The notes under the pieces were generated by a model. It saw nothing but the letters and a program-made list of their open reading frames with translations, did no database searches and was not told where the DNA came from. From assembly GCF_000828085.3 (NCBI RefSeq), contig NZ_JXCA02000002.1, positions 193,616 through 257,615 of the forward strand: a stretch of DNA of 64,000 nucleotides, in the 5' to 3' direction. Each line of letters starts with the position of its first letter. Position 1 is the first letter of the stretch. The translations under genes and the position numbers were made by a program. This DNA is from Scytonema tolypothrichoides VB-61278. Lineage in GTDB: Bacteria; Cyanobacteriota; Cyanobacteriia; Cyanobacteriales; Nostocaceae. This document shows, piece after piece, positions 17,094 through 26,901 of the stretch.

Positions 17094-17756
17094 ATGATTG
17101 ATAATCTCAACTCCAATAAGTTCGGAATTATGCCGCAATTTGAGAACCAACTACAAACCTTTTATGCCAAAGATCGCAAAGAGTGGCGGGAATGGTTGGA
17201 GAAAAATCATCACACTTGTGTTGGTGTGTGGCTGATCTACTACAAAGTAAAAAGTGGTAAATCAAGCGTTCAGTATAGCGAAGCAGTAAAGGAAGCCTTA
17301 TGCTTTGGTTGGATTGACAGTAAAGTGAAATCATTGGACAAAGAACGTTACATGCAAATATTTACACCCCGAAAACCAAAAAGTGTCTGGTCAAAATTAA
17401 ATAAGCAATATATTCAAGAACTCATCGAACAAGATTTGATGACTGAGGCTGGTTTTAAAAAGATTGAAGTTGCAAAACAAAATGGTTCATGGACTACCTT
17501 GGATGAGATTGAAGCGTTAATAATACCAGCAGATTTAAAGCAAGCATTGGAAGCAAACGAAACTGCGAACAGGTATTTTGAGGCGTTTAGTAACTCATCC
17601 AAGAAGAACATCCTCTTTTGGATTAACAATGCTAAACATCCTCAGACAAGGTTGAAGAGAATTGAGCAAACTGTAACTTCAGCAGCAGAAAACAAAAATC
17701 CATTAGCACTTCGGACTAATCGCCACAATGATACAGTTTATATTCGTAGCCGTTGA
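17094..17756 (+). CDS. YdeI/OmpD-associated family protein
   Basis: A 220-residue protein of the YdeI/OmpD-associated (bacteriocin-protection) family. Recognised by REWREWLEKNHHTCVGVWLIYYK, the conserved SEAVKEALCFGWIDSKVKSLD block and the FTPRKPKSVWSKLNK motif, followed by a C-terminal helical part with SNSSKKNILFWINNAK. The start is supported by GAGGGCGG 4 bases upstream of the ATG. Its last 41 bases overlap the 3' end of the convergent glycosyltransferase gene, and the C-terminal ten residues may therefore be less conserved. The exact biochemical role of the family is not established. Confidence 0.85.
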   Translation: MIDNLNSNKFGIMPQFENQLQTFYAKDRKEWREWLEKNHHTCVGVWLIYYKVKSGKSSVQYSEAVKEALCFGWIDSKVKSLDKERYMQIFTPRKPKSVWSKLNKQYIQELIEQDLMTEAGFKKIEVAKQNGSWTTLDEIEALIIPADLKQALEANETANRYFEAFSNSSKKNILFWINNAKHPQTRLKRIEQTVTSAAENKNPLALRTNRHNDTVYIRSR

Positions 17757-19467
17757 CTGCCCTTAAAGATTGAGTTTCAGCAACACAGTTTTTCACCTCT
17801 TGCGGTTGAGGAGCATAAAAATTTACCAACCATAAGTCAAAAGGACGTGGTAGCATTTTTAATGTATTTTGAAGTGCAACCGTGGAAGTATTGGGGTCTT
17901 CGTCTTGATGAGCAAGGAGAAATAGCGGTGATGTGGATTTGGAATTTTGTATGGAATTTTGTATTTTATATTCCCTCGCTATTCCCATCATTTCCCCAAT
18001 GTGTACATGAGTTTTATGAGTTGTGGCGATGAGTACAGGAACATGGGATGTTTGTTCAATAAGTTTTACAAATAAGTCTGGACGGTAGTATTTTTGATAG
18101 CCCAAATTGCAAACAACAGTGATAGCACTTACCAATCCCATCGACAAAATGATGATCACAGCTTTTTTGCCATTTATTCCCCATCTCCCTTTTTCCAAAA
18201 CGGGATCACGCCAACAAACTGCTAAACTTGCCCCAAGTAAGACTATCACCGCAGGAAAGTAAACAAAGTTGTAACGAGCACCTCGTGTCAGATCAATACC
18301 AAAAAAGTAAGTAAAAAGAAAAAATAAAGCTATAGCCCCTGCAATCAAACCAGCAAACACTTGAACCATCAAACGGGTTTGTGGTTGTTTGAGATAAAAA
18401 ACTTTAATTCCACGCACCAAAATTGGTACTGCCCAAATGAAGAAAATCAGCATTAAGAGTCCAGAAAAAATCACAACTGCTAACTGTGATGCTTCCACTG
18501 GTAGCAAAGAAATCATCGTAATCCATGCTGCCAAAGCTTGAAAAATTGGGTTAATCCAAGCCATTCCAGTACGTGGACCTTGAATCCATTCAGTCAACTT
18601 CCCGCCATAGCTATTCTGTAAAAATACTGGCAGCCAAACTAAAGCCGCTACAAATGTACCTAACGCAACAGCGTAGATGCGGAACCAGGGAGAGTAAAGA
18701 TTTGGGGGAGATGAGGAAGAAGAAAATTTTTCTCTCGTCTTTCTTGTCCACTGTCGCCAAGCAAAAAAGAGTAAAACCAATGCTTCACAGCAGAGGGTGA
18801 GAGTGAAAAAGTAATGAGTCGCAATACCAATAGCATTAATTCCCACCCACAAGAGTGCTATCTGGATGGGTATTTGAGTATGATTTTGGATGTGACGACT
18901 GGCAATGACTAAGCAAGCAAAAGAAGCAATCACCCACAAGAGTGCTAAAGTATAATGACGGGTCTCCTGTGCTAAAAAAATGCCGTAGGGTGAAGTAGCC
19001 ATCATTGCAGCAGCTAAATGGCTGACAAGACGAGAACGAAATGCTAGCTGAGTTAAAGCATAAATAGCTGGGATAGATGCTGCACCGAAAAAAGCAGCAA
19101 GGGATCGCGCCCCCCACAACGACACCAAACCCTCATGTGTAGGAAACAGCCGCATCCACCAGTGAGTGAGAATAAAGTAAAGCGGCGGATGATTACTTTC
19201 AGTAGATAAGTGTTTCCATACGTCTTGTATGCCAGCGCTAGCCAGTGGTTGTAGTGGTTGTAAGAGGATATCAACAGATATCGGCTGATCTAAGGGTACT
19301 GGCAAAAAGCTATTACCCAGGCTAAACACCAGAGTAGAAAACTCATCAGTCCAAGGAGGTTTAGCACTCAAGTTCGTTAAGCGCAAGCCGACGCCAATGA
19401 GTAGCCAAATCGCCAGCAGTAAGAGACTTTTGAGTTTTGAGTTTTGAGTTTTGATAATGACATTCAT
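17716..19467 (-). CDS. GT39/ArnT-like membrane glycosyltransferase
   Basis: A 583-residue GT-C fold membrane protein. The first periplasmic loop has the catalytic Asp-Glu pair in PPWTDEFSTLVFS near residue 38, preceded by one transmembrane helix, and at least ten hydrophobic helices follow. Family members transfer sugars from polyprenyl phosphate donors to lipids, proteins or glycans on the outer face of the membrane. The N-terminal KTQNSKLKS and an internal IQNSIQNS stretch are encoded by short tandem repeats. The neighbouring GT2-GtrA protein is of the type that supplies polyprenyl-linked sugars, so the two may work together (inference). Confidence 0.82.
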   Translation of the reverse strand: MNVIIKTQNSKLKSLLLLAIWLLIGVGLRLTNLSAKPPWTDEFSTLVFSLGNSFLPVPLDQPISVDILLQPLQPLASAGIQDVWKHLSTESNHPPLYFILTHWWMRLFPTHEGLVSLWGARSLAAFFGAASIPAIYALTQLAFRSRLVSHLAAAMMATSPYGIFLAQETRHYTLALLWVIASFACLVIASRHIQNHTQIPIQIALLWVGINAIGIATHYFFTLTLCCEALVLLFFAWRQWTRKTREKFSSSSSPPNLYSPWFRIYAVALGTFVAALVWLPVFLQNSYGGKLTEWIQGPRTGMAWINPIFQALAAWITMISLLPVEASQLAVVIFSGLLMLIFFIWAVPILVRGIKVFYLKQPQTRLMVQVFAGLIAGAIALFFLFTYFFGIDLTRGARYNFVYFPAVIVLLGASLAVCWRDPVLEKGRWGINGKKAVIIILSMGLVSAITVVCNLGYQKYYRPDLFVKLIEQTSHVPVLIATTHKTHVHIGEMMGIAREYKIQNSIQNSKSTSPLFLLAHQDEDPNTSTVALQNTLKMLPRPFDLWLVNFYAPQPQEVKNCVAETQSLRAVNGYEYKLYHCGD

Positions 19468-19525
19468 AAATTATGATTTACCACTCATAACTTATAACTC
19501 AAAACACATGACTATTTGTTCCGTT

Positions 19526-20773
19526 CTATTTCACCTGAGTCACGCGCCAACTAAGCTTCAAATTCACCCAAAAGTTCCAAACAGTAGCAATGGCAATAGC
19601 AATCAGGTTAGCAACGTAGCGGTTGGGAATCACGAAATTAAACACCAAGTTCAACACCAACACATTCAACACCAGTCCCGCAAGACAAATTATGTTGAAT
19701 TTTAAAAACCGCTTCAAGCGCTGACGCCATTCCTGCTGCTGGCTACTGACATCAGCAAACGTCCACATGTCATTCCACAAGAAATTATTAAATATTGCCA
19801 CTTCCCCAGCTATGATTTTACTGCGTGTCAGCGGTAAACCCAAAGTCGTTGAGTCACTGAGTAAGTACAGTACTGTCATATCCACAAATACCCCCGATAA
19901 TCCTACCAAGCCAAAACGGAGGAAGCGACCGATGGGGAATTGTTGACTAATTTGACTAAATTGTGAGAGTCTCCCTGTTGATACGCGTAAGCGGATTAAG
20001 TGGTGAATGTAATCGACATATTGCTTCCAGGTTACTTTACTTTCACCCTCTTTGCGCTCACTGAACACATACCCAACTTCTGCAATTTTGCCCACATTTC
20101 CGCGCCCGATGGTTTCCAGCAAAATTTTGTATCCCACCGGATTGAGGGTTTTATCTACAATACAGTGGCGACGGAACATAAAGTAACCACTCATAGGATC
20201 TGACACTCTTGAGAGAACCCCGGGTAAGATAATCAATCCTAATAACTGGGCACCTCGTGATAACAAACGCCTAACAAAACTCCAGCTACTGACTCCTCCG
20301 CCTTCTATGTGACGACTAGCGACAGCTAAGTCTGCTCCCTCCTCAATCGCTTGCAATAGCTGCAGCAGCACATGGGGTGGATGTTGTAAATCAGCGTCTA
20401 TAACTCCTAAAATGTTTCCAGTAGCAGCTTGCCATCCGCGAATAACTGCGCTGGATAATCCCCGTTCACCCTGTCGTCGCATAACCCGCAATTGGGGATA
20501 TTCTGTTATTAATGACTGTGCAATGTTCCATGTCCCATCTGGACTGTCGTCATCTACCACAATCAACTCGTACTTTCCTGGTATGTACTCATCAAGTAAG
20601 TTGGTTAATACAGAGACGATTTTTTGAATATTTCCCGCTTCTTTGTATGTCGGAATAACTAGAGAAAGTACAATGGGTTCACTATTTGCCTCTGTTGTTG
20701 CAGCTGGGGATTCTAATATCTGCAATGAACCAGTAGGTACTGGTAAAAGGGAATTAGGTTGGATGATACTCAT
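19526..20773 (-). CDS. GT2 glycosyltransferase fused to GtrA-like membrane domain
   Basis: A 415-residue protein. The N-terminal GT2 domain (about residues 35-260) resembles dolichol-phosphate mannosyltransferase: VIPTYKEAGNIQ, the nucleotide-binding VVDDDSPDGTW and the metal-binding DADLQHPP are visible. The C-terminal part (about 285-410) has four hydrophobic helices of the GtrA type, with FGLVGLSGVFVDM and NNFLWNDMWTF. This fusion makes polyprenyl-phosphate sugars and may help flip them across the membrane. It is 58 bases upstream of the GT39 gene on the same strand, consistent with an operon. Confidence 0.88.
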   Translation of the reverse strand: MSIIQPNSLLPVPTGSLQILESPAATTEANSEPIVLSLVIPTYKEAGNIQKIVSVLTNLLDEYIPGKYELIVVDDDSPDGTWNIAQSLITEYPQLRVMRRQGERGLSSAVIRGWQAATGNILGVIDADLQHPPHVLLQLLQAIEEGADLAVASRHIEGGGVSSWSFVRRLLSRGAQLLGLIILPGVLSRVSDPMSGYFMFRRHCIVDKTLNPVGYKILLETIGRGNVGKIAEVGYVFSERKEGESKVTWKQYVDYIHHLIRLRVSTGRLSQFSQISQQFPIGRFLRFGLVGLSGVFVDMTVLYLLSDSTTLGLPLTRSKIIAGEVAIFNNFLWNDMWTFADVSSQQQEWRQRLKRFLKFNIICLAGLVLNVLVLNLVFNFVIPNRYVANLIAIAIATVWNFWVNLKLSWRVTQVK

Positions 20774-20905
20774 TCAAAAAAGATGATATGGTAAACAGAT
20801 TTCCAGTAGTTTTGTTAATAACAGCGTGACCAGGTTTTGGTTAGCGTTATTTTCTAGTACTTAACTAAGATAAATTTTATTCACAAAGTACCACTTAGAC
20901 GCGCA

Positions 20906-22285
20906 TTAGTTTACCACTTTCTCTTTAAGCAGCACGTCTTGCTGATTTATACTAGGTTTCCAAATTAAGTAAAGAAGGAAACCTGTTGCTAGATATATAA
21001 AGAAGGGTGTCATTAAAGAGAGACGAACATTATAATACTGAGGCAATACTACTTTGTACAAATAATCTTGCCAATGAAGAAAAGGACCTCGATACAGAAA
21101 CATCACTATATTTATAACTAAATTATTAGACGGAATTGTAGAGACTCCAGCGAGATTAATAAACATAGATAGTACTCCCAACAACTTAATATACTTTAGA
21201 GGAGAGTAGACTACTGGAAGAAGAATAAATGGAGTAGCAACCACTAAATGACGTGGACCAAAGCAGACATCACCCGACCATGCATAGTAAGAAGTATTTA
21301 ACACAAAAATAAAGGCAAAGAAAATAAAACAGAACAGTATGACATTGTTTTTTTGGTAAGTTTTTTTTACAAAAGAACCAAAAAATAAAATAGTCATAGG
21401 AAAGTATAGAAAAATTCCTCTAAACGAACTGAATGTCAAACCCCAAAGAGTTTCTAAAGAAGGAACAAAAAACATGCTTTTTTGGATAGAGTCTTCTTGA
21501 TTTAACTGTTTGAGAAACAATGAGTTAGGAGTTTTAAATACTGACCCTGTAATTGTTTGGTTATAGAACATAATGACTCCTAAAAATATTGAGTAACCTA
21601 ACAATAGCAGCAAGATATTTATCAACAATTTTTTGTAGTCTTTTTCTTGAATTCTTAAATATATCCAAAATCCAATTAGTAAAGATATTGGCACGATTGC
21701 AATATAATCAACCATTTGGGCTAAGCCCAAGAAAAGTCCAATCAAGAAGCTATTTGCTTGATTGATAATTAAATAAAAAGCTATAAAAATAAACGACATT
21801 GTGTAGACATGAGACCAAATCCCATTAGTAGAGTAGAAAAAAACTAATGAACCGAAGATGAAGATAAAAACAAGCCATAATTTTTTGATAAGATCATTCG
21901 TGAAATAATCTAAAGTTTTAAACATTATGACTGCCACAATTCCAAGAAGAGGGGCGCTAACACAAACGTTCGATAAGATATTAAAGATTGCCCAATAAAC
22001 TTCTCCTTCTGGAATGCCAATCAGCCTCATTAACATTTGATGAATAAAGTAAAGAGGAGCCAGAATAATTGGAATACCAGGCGGAATAACAGAGTAAGCA
22101 TTATTATTACGCAGCAAAATATCTATATGAGATCGATATCCTTTTTGAAGTGCAAATGTACCAAAATTCACAAATGAGTGAATGGCATCAGTATAACGAC
22201 TTGTTTGAGGTCCATCAGGTGTTGCATGAAGAGCAATCAAAATAAATACGGTGATGAATATTCTATGAGAAATGTGCTTTATCAT
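20906..22285 (-). CDS. Polytopic membrane protein, putative GT-C glycosyltransferase-like
   Basis: A 459-residue protein with about eleven hydrophobic helices, starting MIKHISHRIF. The first loop carries SRYTDAIHSFVNFG and a VIPPGIPIILAP stretch similar to other bacterial membrane mannosyltransferase-like proteins; the conserved SGDVCFGPRHLVVATPF motif late in the protein is common in this group. No firm family name can be given. It is more AT-rich than its neighbours, with many ATA and AAT codons, which may indicate transfer from another source. It lies on the same strand, 132 bases ahead of the GT2-GtrA gene. Confidence 0.65.
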   Translation of the reverse strand: MIKHISHRIFITVFILIALHATPDGPQTSRYTDAIHSFVNFGTFALQKGYRSHIDILLRNNNAYSVIPPGIPIILAPLYFIHQMLMRLIGIPEGEVYWAIFNILSNVCVSAPLLGIVAVIMFKTLDYFTNDLIKKLWLVFIFIFGSLVFFYSTNGIWSHVYTMSFIFIAFYLIINQANSFLIGLFLGLAQMVDYIAIVPISLLIGFWIYLRIQEKDYKKLLINILLLLLGYSIFLGVIMFYNQTITGSVFKTPNSLFLKQLNQEDSIQKSMFFVPSLETLWGLTFSSFRGIFLYFPMTILFFGSFVKKTYQKNNVILFCFIFFAFIFVLNTSYYAWSGDVCFGPRHLVVATPFILLPVVYSPLKYIKLLGVLSMFINLAGVSTIPSNNLVINIVMFLYRGPFLHWQDYLYKVVLPQYYNVRLSLMTPFFIYLATGFLLYLIWKPSINQQDVLLKEKVVN

Positions 22286-23028
22286 TTTTAAATACTTGCC
22301 ATTACAAAGTTTGCCCTATCAAAAGGGGAGATTGCCAAAGGCTGAAACTAAATTGACAGAAAAACTTAGGGTAAAAGCTTATACTAAAACTTTAGTGATA
22401 GTACTATCCATCTAGGAGTTCACTTTCTTACCGGGTAGTCTACCAATTAGCAAGTAAGCTAACCCCAGCCTTAAAGGACGGGGCTTTGTAGTAGCCCTGA
22501 GTTGTCGATGTGAATAGATGCTTGCGGCTTACTTTCTGATAGCTAGCCACTTGAAACCACGTATAATTACTGTTGCACCGTGTAATGAGCAAATTATAAC
22601 ACCGTCATTCTGAAAGAAAAATCACTTGATTTACTCTTGACAAAATCATACAAAGATTAAAAGTATAGTGAAAATTTACTGAGTGGATTGAAAAATGACC
22701 AATCGTAGGTTATCACTCATTAAAAATCGGTTAATATTTGATGAAAACTCGGATTCAATAACAGGTTTTCAGGCGGCAACATTTTTGGTAAAGTTATTTG
22801 GTGCCGCAAGCGGTTTACCCTAAATAGTGTTTAGGAATATGGAAAACAGTGGCAGAAGACTGAAGAATTCATCTTGTATAAATCTCTAAATGCTTTTCAA
22901 TGATTAGAGTTCCAAAATGTGCGAATGGTATCAAACAAATAAGCAATCTTAATAAGAAGGTAGATGTTTTTGCCTACTGACTTATCAAAAATGTCAAAAT
23001 AATAAATGTGGTTTGCTTTTGAGAAATT
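22286..23028. other. Intergenic region with a possible insertion sequence end
   Basis: 743 bases upstream of cofH and the divergent membrane protein gene. A compact hairpin CCCCAGCC/GGACGGGG at 22463-22482 resembles the right end of IS200/IS605-family elements. No transposase remains. The rest is AT-rich with no gene. Confidence 0.5.
22455..22490 (+). repeat. Hairpin resembling an IS200/IS605 right end
   Basis: CCCCAGCC, a TTAAA loop and GGACGGGG, then CTTTGT. Cyanobacterial IS200/IS605 elements commonly finish with this type of palindrome after tnpB. It could instead be a simple terminator; no neighbouring tnpA or tnpB is visible. Confidence 0.3.
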
Positions 23029-24168
23029 GTGGTTACTGTAACTGTTGATGCTATTCTTGAGCGTGCCTTGACTGGGTATGATTTACTTCCCGAAGAGGCA
23101 GTGGTATTACTAAAACAAAATGAGCAAAGTGCAGTTGCTGCTATTCGCGCTACAGCTGATAAACTGCGTCAACGGCAAGCCGGGGACATTGTTACCTACA
23201 TCATTAACCGTAATATTAATTTTACTAACATCTGTGAGCAACACTGTAGTTTCTGTGCTTTCCGGCGAGATGAGGGTGAAGAGGGTGCTTACTGGTTAGA
23301 TTGGGCGCGTATTTTAGAAAAAGCGACAGATGCGGTGCAACGGGGTGCAACGGAAATCTGTATGCAGGGAGGCTTAAACCCACAGGCGAAGGTGAACGGA
23401 AAATCTCTGCCTTACTACCTCAAGGTTGTGGAAAGGATTAAACAAGAATTTCCCCAACTGCATCTACATGCTTTTTCTCCCCAAGAGGTGCAATTCATAG
23501 CAAGAGAAGATGGACTCGAATATGCGGATGTGATTATCGCTTTGCAAGATGCTGGTGTTGATTCTATGCCAGGAACTGCAGCTGAAGTGTTAGATGATCA
23601 AGTGCGGCGCATTCTGTGTCCAGAAAAAATTAATACAAGCCTTTGGCTGGAAATTGTGAGTACAGCTCATAGATTAGGTTTGTACACCACAAGCACAATG
23701 TTATCAGGACATATTGAGACGCCAGAACAACAAATTAAGCATTTGGAAAAATTGCGATCGCTCCAACAAACTGCCATTCATCGGGGCTACCCTGCTTGCA
23801 TAACTGAGTTTATTCTATTACCTTTCGTTGGCAAGGAAGCTCCCAAACCTCTACGTCGTCGTGTAGGACACGATCAACCTATTTTGGCAGATGCATTGCT
23901 ACTCACTGCAGTAGCACGAATTTTTTTGGGAAACTGGATTCCTAACCATCAACCAAGTTGGGTAAAACTGGGTTTGGCGGGTGCAACTGAAGCTTTATTG
24001 TGGGGTTGCAACGATATTGGTGGCACATTAATGGAAGAACATATCACAACAATGGCAGGTGCTCAAGGTGGAACCAACATGGAAGTCGAAACCTTGCAAG
24101 CTGCTATCACCTCCATCGGGCGTCCTTACCAACAACGAGATACTTTATATCAAACAGTCAGATCATGA
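23029..24168 (+). CDS. cofH: FO synthase subunit 2 (CofH)
   Basis: A 379-residue radical SAM enzyme that joins 4-hydroxyphenylpyruvate-derived or tyrosine-derived carbon to the ribityl-uracil precursor on the way to FO (8-hydroxy-5-deazaflavin), used in cyanobacteria as a photolyase antenna. The 4Fe-4S cluster motif is C69-x3-C73-x2-C76 ([11 protein letters not shown]). CofH hallmarks such as [25 protein letters not shown] and [14 protein letters not shown] are present. It starts with GTG. Its partner CofG is not in the window, so the two subunits are split in this genome. Confidence 0.95.
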   Translation: MVTVTVDAILERALTGYDLLPEEAVVLLKQNEQSAVAAIRATADKLRQRQAGDIVTYIINRNINFTNICEQHCSFCAFRRDEGEEGAYWLDWARILEKATDAVQRGATEICMQGGLNPQAKVNGKSLPYYLKVVERIKQEFPQLHLHAFSPQEVQFIAREDGLEYADVIIALQDAGVDSMPGTAAEVLDDQVRRILCPEKINTSLWLEIVSTAHRLGLYTTSTMLSGHIETPEQQIKHLEKLRSLQQTAIHRGYPACITEFILLPFVGKEAPKPLRRRVGHDQPILADALLLTAVARIFLGNWIPNHQPSWVKLGLAGATEALLWGCNDIGGTLMEEHITTMAGAQGGTNMEVETLQAAITSIGRPYQQRDTLYQTVRS

Positions 24169-24407
24169 GGGAAAGATTTTTCCCACACCCTTCGGCTATC
24201 TCCTGCCCAGACGCTGCGCTTTAGCCCTCTGGGCGTGCGCCTTGCGCATACGCAGTCGCCTCTGTTGGGAAACCCTCCTCATTCGCGCTGTCTCACTCTC
24301 ACACTCCCTATCTCCTTGTGTTGTTGTATCCTGCGATGAAATGATCCCCATGATACCAATCCAGGATACGATGGACGTTGATTTAGGTATTGTTTCACTT
24401 AACGTTT
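24169..24407. repeat. G+C-rich cyanobacterial repeat block
   Basis: Between cofH and psb27. About 24180-24300 contains GCGTGCGCCTTGCGCATACG and GGGAAACCCTCCTCATTCGC phrases of the type also seen near 9950-10230. It is non-coding repetitive sequence. Confidence 0.55.
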
Positions 24408-24806
24408 ATGAAGCGCTATTGGTCACGTCTGCTTGCCCTAGTTTTGCTTGTCGTCGTTGGTTTGATGGGCTGTAACAGCAGTCCGGGTGCTTTAACAGGA
24501 GATTATCGCCAAGATACCTTAGCTGTCGTAAATACTTTGAGGACTGCTATAGAGTTACCACAAGATTCTCCAGATAGAGCATCAACTCAAGCAGAAGCGC
24601 GTAAGAAAATCAATGACTTTGCAGCTCGTTATCAGCGAGATGCCTCTGTCTCTGGTTTGGCTTCTTTTACAACCATGCGAACCGCCCTTAACTCCCTAGC
24701 CGGACACTATAGTTCTTATCCAAATCGTCCCGTGCCACAAAAACTCAAAGACCGCTTAGAGCAAGAGTTTGAGCGGGTAGAAGCGGCGTTAAGCCGTGGC
24801 GCTTAA
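24408..24806 (+). CDS. psb27: Photosystem II assembly lipoprotein Psb27
   Basis: A 132-residue Psb27. It has a lipoprotein signal peptide (MKRYWSRLLALVLLVVVGLMGC, Cys22 being the lipidation site) and a four-helix bundle with the family block TGDYRQDTLAVVNTLRTAIELP and GLASFTTMRTALNSLAGHYSSYPNRP. Psb27 sits on the lumenal side of CP43 during assembly and repair of photosystem II before the oxygen-evolving cluster is attached. The ATG at 24408 is chosen because the signal peptide begins there; an in-frame TTG lies 18 bases upstream. Confidence 0.95.
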   Translation: MKRYWSRLLALVLLVVVGLMGCNSSPGALTGDYRQDTLAVVNTLRTAIELPQDSPDRASTQAEARKKINDFAARYQRDASVSGLASFTTMRTALNSLAGHYSSYPNRPVPQKLKDRLEQEFERVEAALSRGA

Positions 24807-25291
24807 CTATTGCGGCGTAAGTCCCACCACTAAACGGAGTACCGTTATAGCGGTGGGATTAAGCCAACAGATGACGAAAACATCACTGAACTAAGCCTTA
24901 AAAACAAAACTCAGCTGACTTATAAGTTTAAGTCCAAAGTTTTGAGTGCTGAACTTTTACTCTACACTGATGATAATTTTGTCACATCATTAAGTAAAAA
25001 AAGTCACATAATTTAGATTTTTCTTTTTGAATTTAGAAATGTATCGTCAGAAAAGCTTGCAGATACCACAGGATTGTTGCTCTCAACATCACAAACAATC
25101 TGTTTATCAAGACGTTGTATGAAAATTTTGTGTTACTTAAATTGAGTCACAAAATTCGGCAACAGAAATAGAGATTTGGGAGTCTATACCGTCTGGGCTT
25201 CAAAACCCTATTTATCAAAAACGCAATTTTATACACATTATCCTACGTAACTTTCGTTGGGATTGATTGTTTTGTCTTTTTACTTGTACGT
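24807..25291. other. Intergenic region with a strong hairpin
   Basis: 485 bases after psb27. A hairpin at 24822-24858 (listed separately) probably ends psb27 transcription. The rest is AT-rich and holds the promoter of the next gene; no small gene was found. Confidence 0.5.
24822..24858 (+). terminator. Hairpin after psb27
   Basis: TCCCACCACTAAACGG pairs with CCGTTATAGCGGTGGGA around an AGTA loop with two mismatches. There is no clear T-run, so it could be a processing or stability hairpin. Confidence 0.5.
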
Positions 25292-26791
25292 ATGTCCAAC
25301 CGTCCTTTGAATGTTGCAACAATATTCTTTTGGCAACGCCTACTTGCTGCTCTGATTTTTAGCAGTAGTTTGCTGATTCCCTTTTTAAAAAATCAGCCAG
25401 CAGCAGCGCAGATGACTGAGTATTGCCAGTTACCACAACCGCAGGTGCAAGAAAAAGAAAACTTACGTTTATCTGCACTTAAGGGTGATCAACAGGCACA
25501 AAGTCGTTACCAGCAATTGTTACAACAACACGCACAAGTTTTGCAGGAATGCCGCAATCGTACTTGGCCTCAGTTGCAAGCAATTTGGTTGCGTTTGTAT
25601 CCTTGTGATGTTCAACCAGGAGTGGTTGACCAAGTCATGGATCGAATAGTCAACCGAGGTTATAACGAAGTTTATTTGGAAGTTTTTTACGATGGTCAAG
25701 TACTTTTGCCAAAAGGGGCTAATCCCACGGTTTGGCCTTCTGTGATTCGCACACCAGGCACAGAAAAGACTGATTTGCTCGCCACAGCAATTCAAAAAGG
25801 GCGGGAACGCGGTCTGAAGGTTTACGCTTGGATGTTCACCACAAATTTTGGCTATACTTACGCCCAGCGTTCAGATAGAGAAGGGGCAGTTGCCCGCAAC
25901 GGTAAGGGTCAAACCAGCCTCTACGTTGTAGATAACGGTTCTCAGGTCTTTATCGATCCCTACAACTTGCAAGCCAAACGAGACTATTATCAAATGTTAC
26001 AGGAAGTGCTGCGCCGTCGTCCAGATGGGGTACTCTTCGACTATGTACGCTATCCACGACAGGCAGGCAGTGATTCCATAGCCACAAAAGTCACAGATTT
26101 ATGGCTGTATAGTGACGCGACTCAACAGGCTTTATTCCGACGAGCACTGAATTACAAAGGATTGGAATTAATTAGACGCTTTTTAACTAAGGGATATATC
26201 ACCGCCGCAGATGTAAATGAGGCTGATAAACTCTATCCTCAAGAAGGAGAACCCTTATGGCAAGGTCGGACTCCACCCCAAGAGCAAAAGTCAATCCTTC
26301 CCCCAGATCAAAGGCAACCGCAACTACAAGTGGAGTTATGGCAGTTAGCAGTTGCTCACGCCATGCAAGGCATCGTAGATTTTTTAGCCTTAGCTGCATA
26401 TCCAGCACAGCAACTAGGTATTCCAGCAGGAGCGGTATTTTTTCCTGATGGTAACCAAATGGTTGGTCAAGGATATGATTCTCGCCTGCAACCTTGGGAT
26501 AAGTTCCCAAATACAATACAGTGGCATCCCATGTCTTATGCAAATTGCGCAAGTGCTGATTGTATTGCAGCGCAGGTGCAGCGGGTTTTGAACATGGCGA
26601 AACCAGATACTCAGGTGATTCCAGCTTTAGCTGGTCAGTGGGGAGCATCAATAAGCAATCGTCCTTCTTTGGAAGTGCAAATGCAGGCACTCCGCAAACT
26701 TGCACCGCAACTGAGGGGAGTCAGTCATTTTGCTTATTCTTGGCAAGATCCAGAGTATGATAACCAGCGTAAGTTCTGCCGCGTGCAGTGA
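25292..26791 (+). CDS. Family 10-like glycoside hydrolase (GHL10), exported
   Basis: A 499-residue protein with a signal peptide (hydrophobic residues 15-36, cleavage near PAAAQ) and a glycosyl hydrolase-like 10 domain. Visible family features are WLRLYPCDVQPGVVDQVMDRI, the strand GYNEVYLEVFYDGQVLLPKG, the LKVYAWMFTTNFG segment, and GVLFDYVRYPRQ, which carries the catalytic-face Asp and Tyr typical of this TIM-barrel group. Members are proposed to act on peptidoglycan or extracellular polysaccharide. Substrate is not shown. The gene stands alone, with a small palindrome at its 3' end. Confidence 0.85.
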   Translation: MSNRPLNVATIFFWQRLLAALIFSSSLLIPFLKNQPAAAQMTEYCQLPQPQVQEKENLRLSALKGDQQAQSRYQQLLQQHAQVLQECRNRTWPQLQAIWLRLYPCDVQPGVVDQVMDRIVNRGYNEVYLEVFYDGQVLLPKGANPTVWPSVIRTPGTEKTDLLATAIQKGRERGLKVYAWMFTTNFGYTYAQRSDREGAVARNGKGQTSLYVVDNGSQVFIDPYNLQAKRDYYQMLQEVLRRRPDGVLFDYVRYPRQAGSDSIATKVTDLWLYSDATQQALFRRALNYKGLELIRRFLTKGYITAADVNEADKLYPQEGEPLWQGRTPPQEQKSILPPDQRQPQLQVELWQLAVAHAMQGIVDFLALAAYPAQQLGIPAGAVFFPDGNQMVGQGYDSRLQPWDKFPNTIQWHPMSYANCASADCIAAQVQRVLNMAKPDTQVIPALAGQWGASISNRPSLEVQMQALRKLAPQLRGVSHFAYSWQDPEYDNQRKFCRVQ

Positions 26792-26806
26792 TTAGGGAGT
26801 CGTGAG

Positions 26807-26867
26807 CAATACAGTTTAGATAAGATAGTTGACATTTAGCGCTTATGAGCTTATTTGAACTGTATTG
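26807..26867. repeat. Small palindromic (MITE-like) element, family A copy 2
   Basis: A 61-bp element with ends CAATACAGTTTA and TTTGAACTGTATTG, closely related to the ends of the copies at 627-684 and 47445-47554. Like copy 1 it lies just after a stop codon (16 bases after the GHL10 gene). Confidence 0.65.
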
Positions 26868-26901
26868 AGGAGGAGGCAAGAGTGCCAGGTAATAAATAGA
26901 A

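Noticed and set aside
23029..24168. CofH as a general F420 biosynthesis marker
   Set aside because: Cyanobacteria commonly keep CofG/CofH for FO alone; no other F420 gene is present in the window.
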